DNA from: Eulemur rufifrons
Taxonomy: Eukaryota > Chordata > Mammalia > Primates > Lemuridae
Direction: 5' to 3'
Assembly (NCBI RefSeq): GCF_041146395.1
Contig: NW_027182889.1
Location: forward strand, 310,001-374,000
Length of the DNA: 64,000 nt
Position numbers and translations under genes: made by a program. This document shows positions 1-18,501 of the stretch, one piece after another (position 1 is the first letter of the stretch; each line of letters opens with the position of its first letter). A model generated the notes under the pieces. That model searched no databases, had not been told where the DNA came from, and saw only the letters and a list, made by a program, of their open reading frames with translations.

Positions 1-690
1 GGACAGCAGGAGGGAAATGGCTGTCCCTGTGGTGGTGGTGACATGTGATTAAGTGGCACAGATCCGTACACACGTGTACCAGTGCCGGAGTCCTCGTGTG
101 GATACTGCTCTACAGCTGTGTTACCACTGGGGAAACTGGTAGAGGGTGCACGGGCTTCTCTGCAGTACTCTTGCAACTTTCTGTGAACTTATAATTATTT
201 TAAAAATAAAAATTGTTCAACGTATCAAAAGTTTTAATAATTAAAATATAGTTCCAGTACAGGAATAGATGAAATATGAAATAGGGACAAGAGAATTCCA
301 TCTCTCCCTCCTCCCCCCTCTGACCTCTTTCCCTCCTCCTCCCTCCCCTCCTTTCCTGCTTCCTCGTCTGTCAGTGTAGTCACTGTGTTTGAGATTGGAA
401 TGAGATTGTTCAGCTGTGGCCAGAATTGATTTTCCTGAGTAGATGGCCGAGAATTATGAAGAGGGCCCATTTGCATCTCCTTAAATTATTCAGATATCTA
501 CATTATTGCTCCATGTGGAAAACCTAACATCACTGACTTGTGCATTATTGTCTTTTAACTTGTTGCTTAGCTTCCACATGTTTATTTTCAGTACTGGCTG
601 AAAGTGTTAACTCTTTCATATTTTTAGCACAATGTGCTGCATACAACGAGCAAAGAAGGTTACATGTGTATAGAATTTCACTTTAGGTTA

Positions 691-1050
<360 letters not shown>

Positions 1051-1300
1051 ATAAAAATTGGAAATAAACTAAACCATGTTCATCAAAGGGAGCTGGTTAC
1101 ATAAATGATGGGACCCCATGACAGAAGAATACAGGCCGCCGTGAAGGAGGCGGCGGGGCCCCGCCGTCCTGTCTGGTGGAAAGCTCCGCCTTCTATGGAG
1201 TGTGTGTCAGCACATAAATGGCTGGAAGGATAAGAACCAGGATGTGCAATTGTAAAATCAACATGTATTAATTTTTTTTTAATTTTTATTTATTTTTTTT

Positions 1301-1395
1301 AAAAGCCAGTCAAATTTAGCAGTGGAGTGTTGAATACCAACTTTAGTGACACTAATGTTAATAAGTTCTGATTACCCACTACCATCGGACCAGCC
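1301..1395 (-). pseudogene. Retroposed Y4 small RNA pseudogene
   Basis: On the minus strand it begins GGCTGGTCCGATGGTAGTGG and ends AAATTTGACTGGCTTTT, the termini of Y4 RNA. Between them it has only about five differences from the human Y4 I recall. It is followed (plus 1272-1300) by an A-rich tail on its strand and flanked by direct repeats CAACATGTATTAA at 1259-1271 and 1395-1407, so it is an L1-mediated insertion. It has no visible own promoter and lies in SPATA33 intron DNA. Confidence 0.93.
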
Positions 1396-1401
1396 AACAT
1401 G

Positions 1402-1753
<352 letters not shown>

Positions 1754-1769
1754 TAATTTTTAAATAGTC

Positions 1770-2440
<671 letters not shown>

Positions 2441-2570
2441 ATTTTTAAATAGTCTTAACATATAAAAAGTTTTTATAATCAGTATGAAAAAATGAACTCT
2501 CCAATTTAACATAAGTGTAAAATAAGATGAAATGCATTTTTTGGATTTTTGTAACAATAAAAATGAGAAG

Positions 2571-2735
2571 AAGCTGGGCATGGTGGCACATGCCTGTAGT
2601 CCCAGCTAGTGGAGAGGCTAAGGCAGGATCGTTTGGAGCCAGGATCTTGGGGCTGCGGTGAGTTTTGATCACACCTGTGAGCAGCCTGCACTCCAGCCTG
2701 GACAACACAGCCAGACCCTGTCTCTGAAAACAAGG
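2571..2735 (+). mobile_element. FLAM-type free left Alu monomer
   Basis: GCTGGGCATGGTGGCACATG leads to GATCACACCTGTGAGCAGCC, keeping the 7SL-like CCTGTGA(A)TAGCC string. It ends CCAGACCCTGTCTCTG with no second arm. Confidence 0.82.
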
Positions 2736-3765
2736 AACAGAGCAGGGATAATCTCAGGGCCCAGCGCTGGCCACGGGTCACCTGGCAGTTAAAACAGATG
2801 AGGCTGTGGGTGGCCTGGGTCTGCACACCTCCCTCTGCCACCCCCGGCTGACTAGCCTTGGGCAGGTGATGACCTCTCTGTGCCTCAGTTTCTTCATCTA
2901 TAAAACGTAGGTCGTAGAAGACCTTCACCAGAAGCTGTTGTGTCATTATTCACTGCTGTTATTCCAGGGCTCAGAACAGACAATGAAAGCTGTCATTGTC
3001 ATTGTCAACTCTTTATCTCCCCAGGTAACTGGTTCATGATGTGCTCAGTGGGGAGCAAAGCTGCAAACCAGCATGACCACACAACTGTGTTCTAGAGAAA
3101 GCACGTCTGTGAGAGTCTGTGTGCAGAGGGGGGAGTGTCCTCTCTGTGGTGCCGTAAGAGGGGCCCGAAGGGACGCGCCCCAGGCTGCAGCCGTGGCCCC
3201 CTGGGGAGCAGGCCAGGAGCGCAGCTGCTTCTCTGCGCGGTAACATTTGACAGGCTCGGCGGTTCACAGGTCTTACCCATTCCTTGTAACCTTAACAAGT
3301 TTAGGAAAATGTGGGCAACGTCGGAAATGTACATCCCTAGACCATTCTAATCAATAAAGTTCTGCATAGGAAGCTGCTTGTACCAGAATCATTGATAGAA
3401 TCCTTTGGAAATTGCATTTCTGAACCTTAATCTCTGAGGCAGCCCCTGCCTGGACACGTGACCTCCCTCCCTCCTGTTTCTGTCACCCTGAAGCCATCCT
3501 GCAGCGCAGCCATCCCGCCGTGGATCGTGGAAGCCCTTGTTTTCCTCCTTGGAGGAGGGCATCCAGTATTCCCAACCCTCGTGGCTGAGCTGTAGACCCA
3601 CTGAAGCTTTGGGATGTTCCCGGACAGTTTTGATCACTGTTGGCCTAGCCCATTTCTCTTCCTGCTAACCAGGAATGTAATTCCTTTGCTCCGACAGGCA
3701 CTGTCTGCGATGTCAAAGGAGTGTCCCGTGTACCGACTGAGTGTCTGGATGTTTCTTTCTTCTAG
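2736..3765. other. SPATA33: Last SPATA33 intron, 3' part
   Basis: A MIR-like antisense fragment (2800-2930; CTGTGCCTCAGTTTCTTCAT) is followed by unremarkable unique sequence. No coding exon is supported before the acceptor at 3765. Confidence 0.7.
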
Positions 3766-3977
3766 AGAAACCTGACGCGAAGCAGAAGTCCAGCAGGAAG
3801 AGAAGTGTCATTCCACAGATCATCATCACTCGAGCCTCGAACGAGACTCTGAACAGCATCGGCTCCAGTGGGAGTGAAGAGCCGAGGACCATCCGGGAGC
3901 ACGACACCTGGGGCCCCTACCACCGACACAGGAACCCCAGCACGGTGGACGCCTACAATGTACACACCAAAGAGTAA
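3766..3977 (+). CDS. SPATA33: SPATA33 terminal coding exon (partial gene)
   Basis: This is the last coding exon of SPATA33, a small, hydrophilic, testis-enriched protein. From the literature it links calcineurin to sperm mitochondria and acts in mitophagy. The exon follows a pyrimidine tract and TCTAG acceptor at 3761-3765. It enters with one base carried from the previous exon (codon phase 1) and encodes 70 residues ending HTKE before TAA at 3975-3977. The serine-rich IPQIIITRASNET stretch and the GPYHRHRNPSTVDAYN tail match my memory of the human C terminus. Upstream exons lie outside the window, so 1-3765 is its last intron. A canonical AATAAA follows at 4189. The position just before CDK10 on the same strand agrees with the human order. 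The frame is open with no breaks. Confidence 0.87.
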
Positions 3978-4188
3978 ACAGGTGCCCCCACTGCGCGTGA
4001 CTCCCTGTGATCTGGGTCTCGCAGCAGCGGCGGAGGGGCCAGCCCACCCTCGGGAAGCTGCGGGTGCCCTTCCTCAGTCCGAGAGGCTCGCCCCGTGACC
4101 ACCTCGGTGTCACCTTCCCCAGAGCTGCTGGCAGCCTGGTGCAGGCGAGAGTGACTGGCTCAGAGAGTGAACTTTGTGGTAAAAGATG

Positions 4189-4194
4189 AATAAA
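4189..4194 (+). terminator. SPATA33: SPATA33 poly(A) signal
   Basis: A canonical AATAAA lies 212 bases after the SPATA33 stop codon. It implies a short 3' UTR with cleavage near 4205-4220. Confidence 0.7.
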
Positions 4195-4199
4195 CTAGT

Positions 4200-5159
4200 A
4201 TTTCCTGTTGCAAGTGGCTAGCTGCGCATGACGACGAACGGACAGCAGGTGGCGCCTCGAGCTCCGAGTCACGCTGGACAGTTAGGATCCTTTGCATTCA
4301 AATAGGCTGTAAGTACTTGGAAGTTACGAGATGTCTCCCAAACTTGGGGAAGAGGTCAGATCTTGAGGGCTAAACTTCAGGGTGTAATGTTGTCCAAACA
4401 GACAGGTGCAAAGTTACCCAACGGCCCGAGGGCTCCTGGCTTGACTGTAATCAGACCAGTGTACTGAAAGGCCCAGGAGAAGAATGTGGTTTGTGTCCTG
4501 GGGGTCAGGGGCAGCTGGGGCACCTGGGCTTCGCAGGTGGCCTTGTCAGCACTGCCATGTCTTTCTGGCTCAGGGATGAGGGCTCGTGACAGTGAAGGGC
4601 CATTCAGGGGACCCAAGCACAATGCTGTCAAACAGCTTCTCAGCTGACTCTGCCCTCACCAGAAACCCTCGGTCAGGCTTGCCTTTCTTCCAGCGTCGCC
4701 TAGGATGCCGTGCCCCGTCTGGTCGCACCTACTTAGTGACAACCTGCTAGCTTTGTTATTTTCTAGGCTGGTTGGCAAGCTCATACACGGTCTCCAAGAT
4801 ATGCTGGCCCAGGTGGACTAACAGAACCAGGGGACAGTGGCGTGTCCACCAGAATCACGGACACATTCCTAGTTGCCGGGGCGAGGGGGCTGCGGTCACA
4901 CACACACACAGTGTCTAATACAGGCCTCCCTAGTACATATGCGCACATGTGTGTATACACAAGCCCAATCTAGTACATACATACGTATATATAGTGCTAC
5001 ATATGTACACATACAACCTAAATAATGACTGAAAAATGAATTCCAAAATGAAAAAGTATAGCACAACGATATGACATTTTTTAAAGACTTTCGCATAAAT
5101 GTATTTTAAAGTTCCCAGGGGAGGGAAAGCAATCTGCCAGAAGATATCTAATTTTTTAA
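4200..5159. other. SPATA33-CDK10 intergenic, first part
   Basis: This is unique sequence apart from a short CA/TA-rich microsatellite (4898-5015). I see no gene. Confidence 0.65.
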
Positions 5160-5161
5160 AT

Positions 5162-5195
<34 letters not shown>

Positions 5196-5318
5196 GAGTC
5201 AGGGTCTTGCTATGTTGCCCAGGCTGGTCTTGAAAGCCTGGCCTTAAGCAATCTTCCTTCCGCAGCCTCCCGAGTAGCTGGGATTACAGACATGATCCAC
5301 TATGCCTGGCTAATTTTT
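5160..5318 (-). mobile_element. Alu fragment (antisense)
   Basis: TTTTGAGTCAGGGTCTTGCT, GCAGCCTCCCGAGTAGCTGG and ATGCCTGGCTAATTTTT give a single degraded arm. Confidence 0.8.
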
Positions 5319-5902
5319 TAAAAAATGTTGAAGACTTGCCACTGAAGTCCTGGTTTGCATTAACCTACGTTACTGGAGCCCAGATGAGCCCATGCTCCTG
5401 GGCACCTAGGCGCTCAGCTTTCCAACCCTTACAAGGAAACCTCCCCGAGGAATCAGAGGTGGGTGGTATTCTGCATTCCATCGCGCACCACCCGGAACAA
5501 CTGAGTGCCGTCCCTCGGCTTCCTGGGCCGCCTCAGCTGCTCTCCAGCAGTGGCCGGTGCACTTCCCTCTCTGCCCTCCTAGATGGCTCCACAGCCAAGC
5601 AGCCCTCCCCAGCCTGCAAAGACAAACGTCAGAGTGGCAGGAGAATGGGACATGCAACCCCTGACTTCCTCGTGAATGACAGTGCCTCGCCTCCTGCACA
5701 AGGCGCTGTCCCTGGCTAGAGATGGGGGCCAGGCTGGCGTCAAGCACAACACGACTACCACGGAGGTGGCTTCCAGGGACTGGCCCTGCTCCCCAGCGCC
5801 ATCGGGAGCGCAGCTCTCACAGCTGGCTCTTGGAAGAGCTTAAAGCACTGCAATTGTTACCGATTTGCTGGAATTGACATTTGTAATTTAAGTGTCTCCT
5901 GA

Positions 5903-6150
5903 ATGGCTCGCTACTGTAATCCCAGCACTCTGGGAGGCACAAGTGGGAGGATTGCTTGAGGCCAGGAGTTCAAGACCAGCCTGGGCAATATAGCAAGACC
6001 GTATCTCTACAAAAAATTAAAAAATTAGCTGGGCCTGGCAGTGCCAGCTACCCTAGAGGCCGAGGCAGGAGTATTGCTTGCGCGCCGGAGTTGGGGTTGC
6101 AATGAGCTATGATGACGCCACTGCAAGACCCTGTCAGGCAATCAGTCAAT
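5903..6150 (+). mobile_element. Old Alu (J-like)
   Basis: It runs from GGCTCGCTACTGTAATCCCA to CTGCAAGACCCTGTCAGGC. Diverged, with a shortened right end and no duplicated linker. Confidence 0.85.
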
Positions 6151-6530
6151 AAAATAATAGGGTGGGGAACCTGCAGCCTCAAGGCCACGTGCAGCCCTCC
6201 ACTGCATCCAAACAAACCCCTTTATTCTGTAAAGTCTGGATTCGGCAAAAGGCAGAAGTGTTTTCTGTATGCGGATCAAAACCAATCGGAGTCTAGTCCA
6301 GGTTTGGCTGGTTTGAGCCCCACCAGCTCAACTGGATTTCAACAGTGAGGCCAGATTAGGGGACATGCCGCCCCTGATTGGGGGCCCACGCGCCAAGGGC
6401 GCTTCGGAAACATTGCACGTGGACTTTTCTTGTTCCACCTTCCAGGGCTGGCAAGGCGGACGCCCCCCGGAGTGGCTTGACCAGCCTCGGAGCTCCGTCT
6501 CTGCAGGGGAAGGGAGGCGAGGGGCGCCGA

Positions 6531-6592
6531 CACAGCCGGCCGTGCGCACGGGGACCGCGGACACAGCCGGCCGTGCGCACGGGGAGCGAGGC
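6531..6592. repeat. 31-bp tandem duplication in CpG island
   Basis: The string CACAGCCGGCCGTGCGCACG begins at 6531 and again at 6562, an exact 31-bp offset with near-identical flanks. It lies about 350 bases upstream of the CDK10 ATG. Confidence 0.85.
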
Positions 6593-6826
6593 CCGGACCG
6601 TCTCCGAGAGCGCCCCCACCTTCCGCCGCGCCCGTATCTGGCGCACAGACCCGGCCCCTCTCCTGGAGGACCCCTCGCCGGGATGGTCGCTGTGGCTTCC
6701 CACTCCGGCCTTGTCCTCCGCCGGTCCCGCGGGCAGGTGCCCGGGCTTAACGTTCGAATAAGGCCCGAACCGCGGTGGCCGCGGGATGCTAGGAGCTGAG
6801 GTCCTCAAGGGGTTCTCGAGAGGTTC

Positions 6827-6926
6827 CCTCGGTAACCGTTGCTAAGGAGAGAACACCTCCGGAAGTAGGTTATGCGCCTGCGCACAAGAGACACGGGGGG
6901 TGGGGCGGGGCGAGGCGGCGTTCGGC
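6827..6926 (+). promoter_or_regulatory. CDK10: CDK10 proximal promoter
   Basis: This GC-rich, TATA-less sequence lies just 5' of the CDK10 ATG. It contains an ETS core CCGGAAGT (6859-6866) and a palindromic NRF1-type site TGCGCCTGCGCA (6873-6884). Upstream is a GGTAACCGTTGCTAAGG stretch resembling an RFX X-box half site (6831-6847). These are typical dispersed-start housekeeping elements. The assignment is by motif reading only; the transcription start site is not determined. Confidence 0.6.
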
Positions 6927-14120
<7,194 letters not shown>

Positions 14121-14623
14121 CGCTGGGCCCTGCACACACCTGCACCCCTCAGCCGGATCGTTCAGTCAGCAGTGGACAGACGGGGGCCCTCAGGCCGGGC
14201 TGACCAGACACCTGGGATCCAGCTTGTCCCCTTGGCTGGGACATCCTCCTCCAGCCAACGCCACCCCCTGAGACAGGCAAGGTGTGGCCGTGGGGCAAGG
14301 CAGGGGTGGGGGCTCCAAGCCTGTGCACCCCACAAGGGCTGAGCCAGGTCTGGTAGGATTTGAGACCCTCACTTCTCAGCAGGAACTTTGGGTGCAGCTC
14401 CAACCGTGTGAGCTGTGCACGTCCTGGAAACGCTGGTGGGTGCTGACCTGGGACTTGTGTCACCTCTTGGTCACCAGCAGCTGCCCAGGGCGGGGTGGGG
14501 GCCACAGTGGCACGCCCCTGAGCACACCAGAAGGGGAGCCGGGCTGGAGGCCGAGCGGGGTCTGGCCCCCAGAAGAGGGGTGTGGTTGGGTGTAATGCTG
14601 AGGAAGGCAGTGGGTTCCCCTCA

Positions 14624-14629
14624 GATAAA
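14624..14629 (+). terminator. CDK10: Probable CDK10 poly(A) signal (GATAAA variant)
   Basis: No AATAAA is seen between the CDK10 stop and the SPATA2L body. GATAAA within TCAGATAAAAG is the best candidate, giving a 3' UTR of about 520 bases. It sits 30 bases from the candidate SPATA2L signal on the other strand. Confidence 0.45.
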
Positions 14630-14657
14630 AGCTTTCCTGACACTGGTTTCTCCGTCC

Positions 14658-14663
14658 TTTAAT
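14658..14663 (-). terminator. SPATA2L: Probable SPATA2L poly(A) signal (ATTAAA)
   Basis: TTTAAT on the plus strand is ATTAAA on the SPATA2L strand. It gives a 3' UTR of about 950 bases. No better signal is seen between here and the stop codon at 15613. Confidence 0.5.
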
Positions 14664-15612
14664 GTAGTTTGGGGTTCTGACTCTTGCGACATCGACAGTG
14701 TCCTCTGAGTGGGCTGGGTTGGAGGGATGAGGGCGGCGCCCCGTGCCCAGGGAGGGGTGAGCCCAGAACAGCCTCACAATAGCCCAGGCCAAGAGCACCA
14801 GCCCCAGAGGTGGGCCCGGGCAGACCCCTCCTCCCCAGCCCGTGGCTACGGGAACTGGCTGCACTTCTACCCACTGCGAGCCCAGCAGCCAGCAAGGCCC
14901 CTCACCCCGCCTTCCACCTGGGAGGCCGGGGTGCTGGTGAGGACCCCTGTGCTCACGGCCTGCCTGGCCGGTGCCTCCTCCCACCTGTTCCCTGTCGCCT
15001 GCAGCTCTCGGGCACCATTTTCTGTCTGTGGAAACCTGGCCGTGTCGGCTGTGGCAGAGCCTGTGGCACCCCAGGGGCAGGGCCCAGGGCCTCACAGCCA
15101 GGTCCACTGTGCACCGGGCAGAGGCCCTGACTGGCCCAGTGGAGCTCGGGGGCCTCAGGGCTCCCCTGTGTGGACAGTGCCCTGGACACGTGGAGGGAGG
15201 CAATGTGTCCGGGACCACAGATTTCACGGGGCAGGTCAGGGGCTACAGGCCGGCCAGAGGCCTGAGGGGTCGGGGTTCCTTCTCAGGGAGAGGTTTGAGC
15301 ACTGTGACACGGACACGTAGCCTGGGTCCTTCTGCCCCCACATGTGGGCACAGCCTGGGTACCAGGGACAGGGAATGTGAGGAGGGGCCGCTGCTGGCAG
15401 GGGTTCAGGCTTGGCCCCCCCCCAAGAGGTGCCTTGTATGGAACAAGGACATCCCCCCACCCTCCCAGTCCCTCCCAAGTGGGGCCTGGACTCGAACCCC
15501 TCCTGCTGCACCCAGGATGCCCCAGGGCAGAGCAGCCCTGGCCCTAGCCCCCCAAAGAGAAGCACCATGGGAACTGTCTCCCAAAAGCCCCCGACCTGGG
15601 GCCCATCGAGGC

Positions 15613-18501
15613 CTAGGGCCGGGCCCCAGGGCTGTCGTAGAGCAGGGTGTCCATCTGCGCACGCTGCAGCCACAAGCGCCGCTGGGTCTCGCCGAGCAGC
15701 ACGCGCAGGGAGTGGCTGGGCCGGCAGGCGGGCAGAGCCGAGCAGTGGGCCGCGTGCAGCTGGCGGCAGGTGTCGCAGCACAGGGTGGGCAGCGCGCCGG
15801 GGAGCAGGCAGCCGTGCGCCTGGTAGCCCGGGGGCTCCGGGGCAGGCCCGTAGGCCGAGGCCGGTGCCTCTTCCACCCGCATACGCCGGGGGCTGGCCCC
15901 CCCAGGGCTCCCGGGGGCTTCGGCAATGGCCAGGTCTCCGGGCCGACTCAGCTCCCGGCGCAGAGAGAGGAAGGAGAAGGCCGAGGGCTCAGGCTCCAGC
16001 TCCTCCTCTGAGGCCCCATAGGGTGGGCTGCTGGCCCGAGACAGCTCCTCAGCCGGGGGCTCCCAGGCCCGGCCCCCAGAGCCCCACAATTTGGCACTCT
16101 GCTCCCAGAGTGGTGGCCTGTAGGCCAGCTCCACGGGGGGCGAGTCTGGGCCTGGGGACGGCTCCTCGTACAGACTGGCCTCCTCGGAGCCCTCGTCTTC
16201 CTGCAGGTCCCGGTACAAGTCCAGTGGGGCCCTGTAAGCGGCCGGGGAGCCCCGGGGGGGCAGGGGCGGCGGCTCCTCGTCCTGGGCCAGCCGCTGCTGC
16301 AGCCACGCCACGCAGGAGGCCACGTCCCCGCTGGCCCGCCGGGCCTGCAGCAGCTCCTCGGCTGGCAGCACGCTGGTGCCCAGCTGGGCCAGCACCTCTC
16401 CCAGGATCTCACACTCGAGCCGAAGGGCGAAGCAGCCCAGGGCCACCTGAACCAGCTGGCAGGCCGGGGGAGGAGCAGTCACCATGAGGCGGTGGTTGTC
16501 CCTGCGCACGTAGCCCATCTTCTGGAAGCTCTTGAGGAGGAGGTCCTCTGAGAGTACACCCTTGAGCACGTGCACGTAGCCCCCTGAGAAGGTCTGCAAG
16601 GGAGGGACCTGGTCAGCCACAGCCCCCCCTCCCCAGGCTGGACCCTGGGGCGCAGCAGACCCAGGGTCCGTCCGCCCTGGCCTTCTGATGCTTGGCCACC
16701 ACCCACCCCCAGACTGATCTAATCAGTCTGGGGCGGGCAGGCCTGGGCATCAGAATTTTTAAATTGTACTTAAAAATAGTATTCACCTGGCTCATAAATT
16801 GGAACACAGGGAGCCCTTACATTGACAAATTCTACTCTTATTTCGGATGCACCTGGCCAGGTGTTTGGTTAAACAAACACAAACACAGAGGAATATAACG
16901 TGCCCCCTTAGCAGGAAGCCTCTTAAGTGCGCTATTCTGAACTTTGGTTTCTTCCATTTCAGTCTCGAGATCTTTCCCTGTGGGGACAGGGGCTTTGCCA
17001 CTGGGTTTTCCCCACGTGGCTGCAGCGTGCAGTTGGGCTGAGCCCTGCAGTGACCAAACCGAAGTCCCTTCTAGCTACAGTTAGGTGATGAAGGAAAGGA
17101 ATGGCTAGGACAGCGATGTGTGTCTCTCCCAGCTTGAAAATTCCTTAACTCTAGGACCTCGGCACTTACGGCATCTCCCACTACTGGGCCCCAACTGTGT
17201 GTGCGCGGTGCTCAGCACTCTGCGTTCATTCCTCCCGCCCTATAAACTGGACTATTCGTGTGTTCCTTTCTCAGAGGAGGAAACGGGTTGCGAGAGGTTA
17301 GGTAACTGGCCCAAAGCCACACAGCCAAGAGGCAGAACCAGCACTAAGCAGGTCTGCCCACCTGCGAAGCCCGGCATTACTCTGCTGGCCTCCAGCCTGC
17401 CAGCGTCTCAAGGGCGGGCCTGTCCGTCCTGCTTTCGCCGAGCGCTGTCCTTCTCCCCTCCCGTCTGAACGCATGGATCCGAGTCCCGGAACCTCACTCG
17501 GGCAGCAGGTGTCCCCGTGGAGCAGCTCGCGCGCCCCTCCGGAGAGGCTGCCGCTACCATGGCAACTGGCGGAGGCGTACCTCGCCCACGTGTGCAGTGA
17601 CATCATCGCCTTCCTACTCTTCGGAATTAGCTCAGCGCTCCCGGCGGCCCTACCCCCTCCTGCGGGCCAGCAGTTCACCCAAAGGGGCCAGGCCAGCCCT
17701 GGGCAGCCTCCGATCCCGGGCAGAGGAGTGAACTAGGTCCGTGCCCGGCCCCTGCCGACTTGGCAGGGCACACACCCGTCCGCGTGCTCCTCCCAGCCTC
17801 AGCGTCCTCTGCAAATGGGATCAGCCCACATCCTGGAGGAATTAGGATGACTGTGGGACCTCAAGTCCCTCCTGAACGCCTGTCCTCGGATTTCCATGGC
17901 AACTAGGGCCGCAAGGCCACTTCGGGGACTGCAGTGATGCGGGCTTTAAAGGGCGGGGTTCCCCCCGCAGGCAGCATCCAAGCCCCTCCGCCCGCCCCAG
18001 GTTCTTAGCCCTGGGAGTGCCCCAAGGCCCTCGGTTGGGAGCTGACCCAACACCCTCCAGTCCCCTGAGTGTTCTGAGCCCTGGAGGCCACCCGAAACCC
18101 CTCTCTCCCGACGGGAGCCAGCCCCCGGCAGCCTGGTAGGAAAAGCAACCGAGGTCCTGTCGCCCGCGGGCGCGCTCCCCGTCGGTCCAGCGCCCTACCT
18201 TGATGGTGGTGAACTCCTTCCTCCAGGGCAGCAGGTACAGGTGCACGGCGGCCAGTTCCAGCAGCTCGAAGGCGCGGGCCAGGCCGCGCAGCGCGGGCGC
18301 CAGGTCGGCGCGGCCCCACAGGCCGTCGGTGAGCAGCGCCAGCGCGTCGTCCTGCAGCGCCCCGTGCAGGTCGAAGTCCTCCACCAGGATCTGCCAGAGC
18401 ACGGCGCGCAGCGAGGGGTCCCCGCACACGCCCGCGCGGCCCCGCCGCAGCTCGCGCTCCAGGCACAGGCGGTAGTCCTCGGACAGCGAGCTGCTGCCCA
18501 T
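15613..18501 (-). CDS. SPATA2L: SPATA2L, SPATA2-like (complete, two coding exons)
   Basis: SPATA2L is the paralogue of SPATA2, whose N-terminal PUB-type domain bridges the deubiquitinase CYLD to LUBAC; SPATA2L is also reported to bind CYLD. Coding exon 1 is 18501-18199 (101 codons, beginning MGSSSLSEDY and ending EFTTIK). Coding exon 2 is 16593-15613 (326 residues plus TAG, beginning TFSGGYVHVLK). The total of 427 residues is close to the human 424 I recall. The N-terminal ~220 residues form the conserved helical fold, the middle is acidic and proline/serine-rich, and near residue 370 is a CCDTC...HCSALPAC cysteine cluster like the SPATA2 C-terminal zinc motif. Donor GTAGGG and acceptor CCTTGCAG are clean. 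An acceptor (CCGCAG) just before the ATG implies a separate 5' UTR exon, possibly ending at 18846 (donor ACAG/GTAGCG). Confidence 0.97.
16594..18198 (-). other. SPATA2L: SPATA2L intron
   Basis: This is the intron between the two coding exons. It contains an AT-rich stretch (16745-16960) that I do not recognise and a MIR element near 17200-17375. The rest appears unique, and no other coding exon is seen. Confidence 0.8.
17200..17375 (+). mobile_element. MIR element
   Basis: The diagnostic MIR core is present: CTCAGAGGAGGAAACGGG, then GAGAGGTTAGGTAACTGGCC and CACACAGCCAAGAGGCAGAACC. The copy is old and diverged. Confidence 0.8.
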
